NCBI GenBank assembly: GCA_014384665.1 | Contig: JACNFI010000040.1 | Location: 1-6,703 of the forward strand | From: Candidatus Cloacimonadota bacterium | GTDB lineage: Bacteria > Cloacimonadota > Cloacimonadia > JGIOTU-2 | Reading direction: 5' to 3' | Length of the DNA stretch: 6,703 nucleotides | Shown: in pieces, positions 1 to 5,525 of the stretch | Layout: each line of letters begins with the position of its first letter | How positions within the stretch are numbered: the first letter of the stretch is position 1 | The notes under the pieces: generated by a model | The model's database searches: none | What the model was told of the DNA's origin: nothing | What the model saw: the letters and a program-made list of their open reading frames with translations, nothing else | Made by a program: the position numbers and the translations under genes

Positions 1-752
1 GAAGGTAATAGAAGATATACTGCCTTTTCATTATAACCAACCCTTGCTTCATAACCCGATTTTGTCAGCATAAACCAGATGAACAGGTTTGCATAGTTTT
101 TTGAATCTTGAAAGATAACTTTCCCTATTTCATATAAAAGAATGCAGTAACCCCAATCATTGAGTCTCATTTGCTCTTTATAATTCTGGGCTTGTTCAAA
201 GCAGGATTCGTATTCTGAGTTGCTTATAGTTTCCCAGAATGAAGCTATAGTTTTCTCGCTAATGTCAGTACTAACGATTTCTTCTAAACTTTCATCATAA
301 CTTATTGAAAGGGGCAAATCATAAAATGTAAAATGTAAGAGTTTGCCTATCATAGCATCAGGAGGGATTAGAGTGTCCTTCAACTCTACTTCTTTTTGAC
401 CCCGTGGAATATCTATTACACGGGGTAAAGGAGTTGATTTTGGTACTGGAAAGTCTTTAATTATGGTGGTATCAGGAAACTGTTTGAGAGGAATAGAATC
501 AGCTATGGGTGCTTTTATAGGTTTAGGTGTTTCATCAAGAACAAGCCCCTGAAATAATTGGAATTCTTTCCACTCTTTTTCAAGAAAATCCATAAATTCT
601 CTATCCTGTTCATCTTTGAATTTTTGCATTTCTTCTTGTTGTTGTTTCTGCCACTCCTCAAAAACATCCTGTGCATTTATTGTAGAAAAGGTGAATATCA
701 TACCAATAATTAAACAAAATAAGCAAGCTAAGATTTTATAATTATTACTCAT
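1..752 (-). CDS. Secreted uncharacterised protein, N-terminal 250 residues (partial, 3' end outside window)
   Basis: The frame is open from an ATG at 750-752 to the window edge (250 full codons, no stop), so only the N-terminal part is seen. Residues 1-28 form a signal peptide: a hydrophobic core at about 7-23, then TINAQ before the mature start. Residues 30-65 are highly charged, rich in Gln, Glu and Lys, and probably helical or coiled-coil. A proline-rich linker (about 75-130) leads to a folded part with LNDWGY at 197-202 and LFIWFMLTKSGYEARVGY at about 223-240. That last segment resembles the helix after the active-site Cys of transglutaminase-like proteins (alanine/leucine-rich helix, then GYxARV), but no Cys-His-Asp triad is visible, so this relationship is inference. 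The start is supported by the signal peptide and by a TAGGAG ribosome site 5 nt upstream. It lies downstream of the VIT-VWA gene on the same strand. Function unknown; likely periplasmic or outer-surface. Confidence 0.85.
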   Translation of the reverse strand, partial: MSNNYKILACLFCLIIGMIFTFSTINAQDVFEEWQKQQQEEMQKFKDEQDREFMDFLEKEWKEFQLFQGLVLDETPKPIKAPIADSIPLKQFPDTTIIKDFPVPKSTPLPRVIDIPRGQKEVELKDTLIPPDAMIGKLLHFTFYDLPLSISYDESLEEIVSTDISEKTIASFWETISNSEYESCFEQAQNYKEQMRLNDWGYCILLYEIGKVIFQDSKNYANLFIWFMLTKSGYEARVGYNEKAVYLLLP

Positions 753-757
753 TTTAT

Positions 758-763
758 CTCCTA
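758..763 (-). promoter_or_regulatory. Ribosome binding site of the leftmost gene
   Basis: On the minus strand TAGGAG sits 5 nt before the ATG at 752. It fixes the start of the secreted protein, and the encoded signal peptide begins right there. The site lies just outside the left end of the inverted-repeat element at about 776, so the element does not disrupt it. Confidence 0.65.
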
Positions 764-771
764 TGATATAC

Positions 772-950
772 TATTTAGTGCCTGAATGAGAAGTAGTTTT
801 TTTGATTTAAGGAGACTTGACTTATCCTGACAGATCGGGATGAGTTAAATTGACTTTTTTCAACGAGTTAGAAACTTAAGTCAAGTCCCAACAAATCAGG
901 ATTTAACTCAAGTTTTCTTCATTTCTGATTTTTCGTTCAGACACTATTTG
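772..950. repeat. Long imperfect inverted repeat, MITE-like or foldback element
   Basis: The 230-bp gap between the VIT-VWA gene and the next gene is almost filled by a two-armed inverted repeat. The outer ends TAGTGCCTGAATGA (776-789) and TCGTTCAGACACTA (933-946) pair at 12 of 14 positions. Inside, GACTTGACTTA (814-824) pairs exactly with 877-887, and TGAGTTAAAT (841-850) pairs exactly with 901-910. Aligned in opposite directions, both arms read as the same unit of about 38 bp: GACTTGA(C/G)TTA, ATCCTGA, a short spacer, TCGGGA or TTGGGA, then GAGTTAA or GACTTAA. The left unit can itself fold as ATCCTGA-CAGA-TCGGGAT. The element contains no evident gene. It could be a miniature inverted-repeat transposable element, a dispersed palindromic repeat, or a foldback RNA acting as a processing or termination structure. 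No target-site duplication is clear. Confidence 0.7.
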
Positions 951-956
951 GTTTAT

Positions 957-980
957 CCCGTTAGAGAATTCTTTAACCGG
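957..980 (-). terminator. Palindrome just after the VIT-VWA stop codon, weak terminator candidate
   Basis: On the minus strand CCGGTTAAAGAATTCTCTAACGGG begins 2 nt after the TAA at 983-985. It is a near-perfect palindrome centred on GAATTC, with 10 of 12 symmetric positions pairing. Its position suggests a transcription end or 3'-end stabiliser. However, no T-run follows and the palindrome leaves no proper loop, so a classical intrinsic terminator is doubtful. Confidence 0.3.
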
Positions 981-982
981 AC

Positions 983-3178
983 TTATCCAAATATGTTTTT
1001 CAGTTCTTTCTCAGATAGTTTTTCCTTGCCTTTGTCACTAATTACTATCTGGTGTTTTCCAATTATTATTACAATGTTATCTCCAACAGAGAGATAGGAA
1101 GCAATTTTTGGGTCCTTTGAAATTATTTGGAAGTAAGCATCACTATATCTTTTTATCTCTATTTTGGGAAGTTTATCATCATATCTGGCATCAACCCATC
1201 TGCCCTTTTTGAAGTAGAAAGTTTTGTCTTTCATTTGTTTCAGGTTTTGAACTTCAACTTCTTTTCCTTCAATAGAATAGAAAGAAGTTGGTGCTTGAAG
1301 CGACCTTTGCATATTTTGAGCAGATTTCGATAAACTTACTCCCGCTGCTCCCATATAATCAGCTTTTTTCTCAAATTCCTCATGTGCAATATCTTGAGCT
1401 TCATCTAAAGTAAATTCTGCATCTGTTTCTACAAGAAAAGATGTATATTCAGTAATTATTCCATATTTTTTTGAAAGCTTTACAATCTCATCAACAAGTT
1501 CTTTATTTTCCCCATGTGAACGTATTTCCTCAATCAAATAACCAATCCTTCTTGAAGCCCATAATCGTGGAATGAATTGATATTTATCATCTTGGTCTGG
1601 AAATACAGTATTATAGGTAAATATCTTTTCCTTTTCACTGACATTCACAGTTAGGGTAATTTTTACTTCCCCACTACCTTTATATCGTCCAAGTAAAATC
1701 AGTTGTGAGCCTTTGAATAGGTCTGGTAAAATTTTGGGATATATCTGAGCTAACTTAACTTCCTTACATTTTAATTCAAGGTCTGTCATTACTGGATGTG
1801 CTATCTTTCCATAAAAGTTGGAGATTTTAACCTCAAGATTCTCGCCCGGTCTCACATATTCTGTTACTCCTTTGTTTTCTGCAGAAAGTCTGTCTAAAAG
1901 TCTTGTATTAACATCATATCCAACTCCAAATACAAATAGTCGTGCTTTATAGGTATTTGCATCATTTACATTTTCAACAATACTTGAAATGTTTTGTATT
2001 CCAACTGTAGGAAGACCATCTGTGAGGAAGATTAGATATTTTGGCCTATTATCAGGTTTAATTAATTTCATTGCAGTAAGAAGAGCTTCATTTATATTTG
2101 TTCCACCATCAGCATCGATTCCATCGATAAACTGTGTTGCTTCCTTTATTGTGTTTGACGATGCTTTAACAATTTCATTTTTATACTGCTCAACATCATC
2201 GTTGAAGAATATGATTTCGAATTTGTCTTCTTTATTCAGGCTATTAAGGCATCTTTCAAGTGCAGACTTTGCCTGTTCAATCTTCTCTCCACTCATTGAA
2301 CCGGAACGGTCGAGCACAAATATAATGTCCTTTGCTACAATTTTTTCACTTGCAAGTTCAGCATCCGGAGTTATCATTGCAAGAAAGAATCCGTCTCCTT
2401 TATCTTTCCTGTAAGACATCATATTTAAACCAAGGTCTTCTTTAGAGAGTGTGTAATACAGGACAAGGTCTTTGTCAGGTCGGGTATCTTTCTCAAAGTA
2501 TTCAATTTCAACTGTGTGTGCATCAATTTTATTCACAATAACATCGTGTGAAGGGGAGTAAACAGTTTTTATTCTAAATTTAGATTTTAGGGTGATATTT
2601 ACTTTGACACTCTTAATAGGGTCTTTTGAAAACCTTTCTGTATTCAACGGATATATGTATTCACAAAGACCATTGTCTAATTTCAATATCTCAGAATAAT
2701 CAATTGTAATCCGTTTTTCACCTCTTGCAGGAATGGGATAAACTCTTGCTTTGAACAAATCTCTGCCAACATATTCCAGAAGCGCCGGGTCTTTCATTTT
2801 ACGCACGATTTCTTCGTATATCTTTCTTGCTTCATCCTTATCCAGCACCTTTCCTTTTATTGCTTCATTCCCAACATACATTGTGAATTTTGATATGCTT
2901 GCTCCTTTTGGAAGTGGGAAAATATACTCACCTTCGACATCTCTGTTTGTTTCATTATAAAATGACTGGTCGATTTTTGTTATTGCTACCTGGTCATTAA
3001 TTTCTACATCAACATGGTGGTATTTTACAGTTAGCAGAGGTGGATATGGATCACCGGGATTTGGTGGTAAAGGGATTATAAAGCCGTCTGCGAAGAGAGA
3101 ACTGCATAATAATATAATTTCTATGAATATAAGAAGACTTTTCTTCGATCGATCTAGGGTTATTCTTATTTTTACCAT
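983..3178 (-). CDS. Secreted VIT and VWA domain protein (inter-alpha-trypsin inhibitor heavy-chain type)
   Basis: This complete 731-residue protein has the usual architecture of bacterial VIT-VWA proteins. Residues 1-30 are a signal peptide: basic start, hydrophobic LLIFIEIILL core, likely cut after SSLFA. The VIT domain spans about 45-175, with the family pattern FYNETNRDVEGEYIFPLPKG (73-92) and KARVYPIPARGEKRI (143-157). The VWA domain runs about 283-455 and has a complete metal-binding MIDAS site: DRSGS (D290, S292, S294), T360 in GGTN, and D387 in TDGLP. The C-terminal part carries the helical LWASRRIGYLIEEI segment (539-552) and YGIITEYTSFLVE (572-584), both typical of the family, then a final beta-rich module (about 655-715). 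Known VWA domains bind ligands through a metal ion; the ligand here is unknown. The protein is expected in the periplasm or on the cell surface. The start is set by a perfect ribosome site. No frameshift or missing key residue is seen. Confidence 0.95.
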   Translation of the reverse strand: MVKIRITLDRSKKSLLIFIEIILLCSSLFADGFIIPLPPNPGDPYPPLLTVKYHHVDVEINDQVAITKIDQSFYNETNRDVEGEYIFPLPKGASISKFTMYVGNEAIKGKVLDKDEARKIYEEIVRKMKDPALLEYVGRDLFKARVYPIPARGEKRITIDYSEILKLDNGLCEYIYPLNTERFSKDPIKSVKVNITLKSKFRIKTVYSPSHDVIVNKIDAHTVEIEYFEKDTRPDKDLVLYYTLSKEDLGLNMMSYRKDKGDGFFLAMITPDAELASEKIVAKDIIFVLDRSGSMSGEKIEQAKSALERCLNSLNKEDKFEIIFFNDDVEQYKNEIVKASSNTIKEATQFIDGIDADGGTNINEALLTAMKLIKPDNRPKYLIFLTDGLPTVGIQNISSIVENVNDANTYKARLFVFGVGYDVNTRLLDRLSAENKGVTEYVRPGENLEVKISNFYGKIAHPVMTDLELKCKEVKLAQIYPKILPDLFKGSQLILLGRYKGSGEVKITLTVNVSEKEKIFTYNTVFPDQDDKYQFIPRLWASRRIGYLIEEIRSHGENKELVDEIVKLSKKYGIITEYTSFLVETDAEFTLDEAQDIAHEEFEKKADYMGAAGVSLSKSAQNMQRSLQAPTSFYSIEGKEVEVQNLKQMKDKTFYFKKGRWVDARYDDKLPKIEIKRYSDAYFQIISKDPKIASYLSVGDNIVIIIGKHQIVISDKGKEKLSEKELKNIFG

Positions 3179-3185
3179 TTTGTTT

Positions 3186-3192
3186 CCTCCTT
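3186..3192 (-). promoter_or_regulatory. Strong ribosome binding site of the VIT-VWA gene
   Basis: AAGGAGG on the minus strand lies 7 nt before the ATG at 3176-3178 and is a full complement to the 16S anti-Shine-Dalgarno core. It fixes the start codon. It contrasts with the ATPase gene at 4882, which has at best a weak GGTG in that place. Confidence 0.85.
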
Positions 3193-3204
3193 AATTTTTT
3201 TAGC

Positions 3205-3234
3205 CACGAATTTACACGAATTTTCACAGAATTA
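3205..3234. repeat. Three tandem 10-bp repeats (CACGAATTTW type)
   Basis: CACGAATTTA, CACGAATTTT and CACAGAATTA follow each other without gaps in the leader of the VIT-VWA gene, 13 bases upstream of its ribosome site. The first two differ at one position; the third has decayed. The 10-bp period matches one DNA turn, which would suit a protein-binding site in the 5' untranslated region, but chance or a spreading short repeat is as likely. Confidence 0.4.
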
Positions 3235-3255
3235 ATTTTATTAGTTATTATTCGT

Positions 3256-3285
3256 ATTCAATTTTATTAAAGCAAATTTTGTCAA
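3256..3285 (-). promoter_or_regulatory. Candidate promoter of the VIT-VWA gene
   Basis: On the minus strand a consensus -35 box TTGACA (3280-3285) is followed after 18 nt by TTGAAT (3256-3261), which matches four of six bases of the -10 consensus. It lies about 80 nt before the start codon, in very AT-rich DNA. A perfect TATAAT overlaps just upstream (3285-3290) but has a 22-nt gap to its nearest -35-like box, TTGACT at 3313-3318. These alternatives make the exact promoter uncertain; the consensus is also that of the sigma-70 class, which may not suit this phylum. Confidence 0.3.
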
Positions 3286-3346
3286 TTATAATAGTCAATT
3301 TTTATTTAAAAAAGTCAACTGCAATAGACAAATCAATCAAATTCAC

Positions 3347-3405
3347 CCCGTTAGTAAATTATTATTATATCATCAATATATGTGATACGCCATATATTTA
3401 ACGGG
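3347..3405. repeat. Inverted repeat with CCCGTTA ends between caspase remnant and VIT-VWA leader
   Basis: CCCGTTA (3347-3353) pairs exactly with TAACGGG (3399-3405). Inside, TATCA (3368-3372) pairs with TGATA (3383-3387), and the rest of the arms is A/T-rich and partly pairs. It starts four bases beyond the edge of the caspase 3'-end duplication, so it may mark its breakpoint or end transcription coming from the caspase/ATPase side. The 8-mer CCCGTTAG recurs at 957-964 in the palindrome after the VIT-VWA gene. No T-run follows on either strand. Confidence 0.45.
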
Positions 3406-3408
3406 TTC

Positions 3409-3648
3409 GTTCAATGGCTGAATTAATAAACCACAAAATCAAATTCCAAATTCTCTCTTCTTGAAGTTGGAGTTTGTCTGCCATTTGTTAGCTCTTGAAC
3501 TTTATCTATCACATAATCTCTGAGCTCTGAAATGCGAATTTCATTATCACTATTTTTATCAGCATTATTTGACTTTAATCCTTCTAAAACTGAATAAGTA
3601 AACACACTATTTTTACACTGTTCAGATTCAAGAGCGAATTCCATCCCA
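3409..3648. repeat. Direct repeat copy 1: duplicated 3' end of the caspase gene
   Basis: This 240-bp stretch aligns without any gap to 5286-5525 (constant offset 1877). By hand count there are 24 differences, about 90% identity. The repeat covers the last 73 codons plus a Gly codon, the TAA stop and 14 bases of 3' flank. Identity stops sharply on both sides. Both copies point the same way and bracket the ATPase gene. Confidence 0.95.
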
Positions 3649-3650
3649 GA
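3423..3650 (-). pseudogene. Truncated second copy of the caspase C-terminus (73 codons)
   Basis: The frame from ATG at 3642-3644 to TAA at 3423-3425 encodes 73 residues that match the last 73 of the caspase at 5300-6703 at 65 positions. It holds the end of the caspase fold (KNSVFTYSVLEGL, then SELRDYVIDKVQELTNGRQTP) but neither catalytic residue, and an in-frame TAA sits three codons before the ATG. No ribosome site is present. It is best read as the remnant of a second caspase gene or a duplicated tail. It keeps the Gly of TNGRQTP that is usual in such tails, where the intact gene has Trp, but has lost the Trp and Gly of WKNG (now CKNS). A freestanding small protein cannot be excluded but nothing supports its translation. 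Confidence 0.85.
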
Positions 3651-3686
3651 TTATTTACACTTCATAGTTACATTTCATCATTACAC
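3648..3686. repeat. Three degenerate 13-bp tandem repeats after the ATPase gene
   Basis: On the minus strand GTGTAATGATGAA, ATGTAACTATGAA and GTGTAAATAATCT follow one another in the 65-bp gap between the ATPase stop and the caspase remnant. The first two agree at 10 of 13 positions, the third is weaker. The array ends where the caspase duplication begins, so it may be junction debris. The significance is low, as such short AT-rich arrays can arise by chance. Confidence 0.3.
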
Positions 3687-3712
3687 AATCGAAAGTATGT
3701 GTTGTATTTCTC

Positions 3713-4882
3713 TCATTTAAAAGATTCACTTAACTTTAAAAAAGAATCGATTGTATCGATAACTATCTTTTTTTCAGAAGGGATTTGCTCAAATAAATGC
3801 TTCTGTTTTTCAGTCATTTCAGAGTTAAATTTTACTTCGAGCAGGAAATGGTTTGTCTTAAAATCTATTTCAATTCCGTTTTGATAAATATAACAAGGAG
3901 AAAAACGCTTGATTTCAAAAAAGGTTAGATTCTCAAAAACAGCACCTTTATCCCGAAATCCGGTAATCATATTTCTCATTCCAAGATCACCTGCATATAC
4001 TTTTTTTCCTGAACGGATTCGCTCATTCAATTTCCCACACCTTTCAATTGTGTGAATAATATAAGAATTTTGAAAATATCCAAAATATCTTCTTGAAGTA
4101 TCCGGACTGATTCCCAAAACTTTAGCCATTTTTGTTACAGATGCTTGTTTCCCTGCTCTTTCCATTAGTAATTTAAAATAATCCCTTATAAGAGGTGCAT
4201 CTTTGACTCCATAAGCAGCAATAATATCTTTGTAGAGCAGATTATCACATAATTCATGCAAATAAACGATATCGCCTGATAAGACGTACTCAGGCATTCC
4301 TCCAATCCTCATATATTCTTCAAAATATTGATCAATTAAATATGATTCGGATTTCTTGATTGTTATATTTTTGAAGCGTAGGAACTCATCAAATTTTAAA
4401 GGTAAGATTTCATGCAGCCGCGTTCTACCGGTTAATAAAGCTCTTTGGTCTTTGAGCAGTCCCGCTTTAGAAGCTGAAGCGAAAACTTTAACATTTTCAT
4501 TATCATAAAAATTTTTCAATTCCTGCTGATATGAAGTTTTTTCAATTACTTCATCCAGAAATAAATAAAGAGTTGTATTCCGACTATGTTTGTGAATTTT
4601 TCTAACTTCCTCAATGATGTCGTGAATTGAATACGACTCTAAGCCATAAGCATCTAAACTTATATAAAATATCCTGTTAGATTCACATTGTGACAGGAGT
4701 TCTTTGATCACCAATTTCATTAATGCTGTTTTTCCAACTCTCCGAAGTCCGGTAATCAACTCGATTGTTTTATGACTTAATGAGTTTAAAAGCTGTTGGG
4801 AATATAACGGTCTTGGGATTAGTTCGGTTGTGAATTCACCTTCCCACCAGGGATTGAACCTGAATAGAATTTCTTTTAACAT
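3713..4882 (-). CDS. AAA ATPase of the AAA_14/DUF4143 family
   Basis: This 389-residue protein is complete. It opens with RFNPWWEGEF (8-17), an N-terminal motif of this ATPase group, which supports the start. Walker A is GLRRVGKT (45-52) and Walker B is LYLFLDEV (105-112); the SASKAGLL and TGRTR segments (136-155) fit the sensor and arginine region, followed by LPLKFDEF (160-167) and IGGMPEYV (193-200), both typical. Residues about 230-285 look like a winged helix (KQASVTKMAKVLGISPDTSR). The C-terminus (about 296-352) has the DUF4143 pattern DLGMRN and a nuclease-like core: E338 and D340 in NGIEIDF, then E349-x-K351 in LLEVKF, matching the PD-(D/E)xK type. The biological role of the family is unknown; it is often multi-copy and patchily distributed. 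Here it stands between two copies of the caspase 3' end, which suggests it was acquired. It has only a weak ribosome site (GGTG). Confidence 0.92.
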   Translation of the reverse strand: MLKEILFRFNPWWEGEFTTELIPRPLYSQQLLNSLSHKTIELITGLRRVGKTALMKLVIKELLSQCESNRIFYISLDAYGLESYSIHDIIEEVRKIHKHSRNTTLYLFLDEVIEKTSYQQELKNFYDNENVKVFASASKAGLLKDQRALLTGRTRLHEILPLKFDEFLRFKNITIKKSESYLIDQYFEEYMRIGGMPEYVLSGDIVYLHELCDNLLYKDIIAAYGVKDAPLIRDYFKLLMERAGKQASVTKMAKVLGISPDTSRRYFGYFQNSYIIHTIERCGKLNERIRSGKKVYAGDLGMRNMITGFRDKGAVFENLTFFEIKRFSPCYIYQNGIEIDFKTNHFLLEVKFNSEMTEKQKHLFEQIPSEKKIVIDTIDSFLKLSESFK

Positions 4883-4914
4883 ACGACACCAACTTCTATT
4901 TTTTTTATGGTTAC

Positions 4915-4943
4915 ATTCGATTAAATCGTATGATAATCGTCAA
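4915..4943 (-). promoter_or_regulatory. Candidate promoter and operator of the ATPase gene
   Basis: On the minus strand TTGACG (4938-4943) and TCGAAT (4915-4920) are spaced by 17 nt, five and four of six consensus bases, about 32 nt before the start codon. Between them lie two direct repeats of ACGATT, 11 bp apart (4935-4940 and 4924-4929). The second also forms the perfect palindrome CGATT-A-AATCG (4918-4928). A repressor or activator bound here would cover the promoter core. No regulator is identified. Confidence 0.4.
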
Positions 4944-4974
4944 GTTTTTTATACATCTTAGGGAAAATACATTT

Positions 4975-5005
4975 TTTGTTTGGAGTAAAATATCCACCAA
5001 ACAAA
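4975..5005. repeat. Perfect 9-bp inverted repeat upstream of the ATPase promoter
   Basis: TTTGTTTGG (4975-4983) pairs exactly with CCAAACAAA (4997-5005) around a 13-nt loop. It lies about 32 bp upstream of the candidate -35 box of the ATPase gene. Without a T-run after the stem it is not a convincing terminator; it could be an operator or chance structure. Just beyond, GAATATT occurs three times (5013, 5028, 5035). Confidence 0.4.
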
Positions 5006-5118
5006 TTCTACTGAATATTTTATAATTGAATATTGAATATTTGGGATCAAACCAGAAGTCCATTCGCATCCAATCAGACCTGACTCGCAGCGCAGCGTGA
5101 GTTGGGAATGATGGCTTT

Positions 5119-5160
5119 GCTAAATGTTCTCCTATGAAACTACATTCAGCTAAGTTTCAT
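5119..5160 (-). other. Two interlocked hairpins, possible RNA pseudoknot
   Basis: On the minus strand ATGAAACT (5160-5153) pairs perfectly with AGTTTCAT (5141-5134), and GCTGAATGT (5150-5142) pairs with ACATTTAGC (5127-5119) over 9 bp with one G-U pair. The arms alternate, so both stems together give an H-type pseudoknot with a 2-nt first loop, no junction gap and a 6-nt last loop; otherwise they are two competing hairpins. The G-U pair works only in minus-strand RNA (on the plus strand it becomes A-C), which fits transcription from the caspase side. The short 2-nt loop makes the full pseudoknot strained. No known riboswitch or RNA family is recognised. Confidence 0.35.
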
Positions 5161-5163
5161 CTT

Positions 5164-5189
5164 AATAAAACGATATTTGGAAAATATCG
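5164..5189 (-). terminator. Intrinsic terminator candidate for the caspase gene
   Basis: On the minus strand CGATATTT (5189-5182), a 3-nt loop TCC and AAATATCG (5178-5171) form a perfect 8-bp stem, directly followed by TTTTATT (5170-5164). It lies about 110 nt after the caspase stop. The stem is A/T-rich, with only two G-C pairs, so termination may be weak and read-through into the ATPase is possible. Confidence 0.5.
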
Positions 5190-5285
5190 CGGATGCTCAA
5201 CTCGCACTTCACTCTTCATTTTATTACGCCCGGACAAGTCGTCACGAGTCAAGTCCATTCTTAATCCACGAGCCGCATTCAGTTA

Positions 5286-5525
5286 GTTCAATGGTTGAAT
5301 TAATAAACCACAAAATCAAACTCTAAATTTTCTCTTCTTGATGTAGGAGTTTGTCTCCAATTTGTTAGCTCTTGAACTTTATCTATCACATAATCTCTGA
5401 GTTCTGAAACACGAATTTCATTATCATTATTTTTATCTGCATTGTTTGTCTTTAATCCTTCGAGCAGTGCATAAGTAAACACTCCATTTTTCCACTGTTC
5501 AGATTCAAGAGCGAATTCCATTCCA
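5286..5525. repeat. Direct repeat copy 2: 3' end within the intact caspase gene
   Basis: This is the partner of 3409-3648 and contains the last 74 codons, stop and 14-bp flank of the caspase gene. It continues into the rest of the gene, so it is the parent-like copy in structure. In sequence it is not simply the ancestor: it has Trp where copy 1 has Gly in TN(G/W)RQTP. The 14-bp flank includes TTCAA-TGG-TTGAA, a small palindrome. Confidence 0.95.

Larger units (their letters stand above)
4911..5282 (-). other. Open frame interrupted by one stop: decayed small gene or intergenic repeat
   Basis: Between the caspase and the ATPase, one minus-strand frame is open for 41 codons (5282-5160), meets a single TGA (5157-5159) and is open for another 81 codons to a TAA at 4911-4913. 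The first part contains an ATG at 5256-5258 and reads MDLTRDDLSGRNKMKSEVRV at its start; the second includes LAKPSFPTHAALRVRSDWMR. In AT-rich DNA 81 codons without a stop is longer than expected. No start codon with a ribosome site, domain or signal peptide supports a protein. The same DNA holds strong hairpins, so a structured repeat or non-coding RNA that happens to lack stops is an equal explanation. Confidence 0.3.

Noticed and set aside
1989..2414. Plus-strand open frame of 141 codons
   Set aside because: It lies wholly opposite the VWA domain of the minus-strand gene and has no recognisable domain. The same holds for plus-strand frames at 1127-1333, 2751-2960 and 3699-3884.
3205..3234. 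Tandem repeats as a CRISPR array
   Set aside because: The units are 10 bp, adjoin without spacers and number only three.
3683..3702. ACACA/TGTGT stem after the ATPase as a terminator
   Set aside because: Only five pairs, a 10-nt loop and no following T-run on the minus strand.
4971..5041. Inverted repeat and GAATATT triplet as an origin of replication
   Set aside because: No DnaA-box cluster or replication gene is nearby; the elements are short and AT-rich.
3409..5525. ATPase segment as a classical insertion sequence
   Set aside because: No transposase, no terminal inverted repeats at the segment ends and a 240-bp direct repeat far longer than a target-site duplication.
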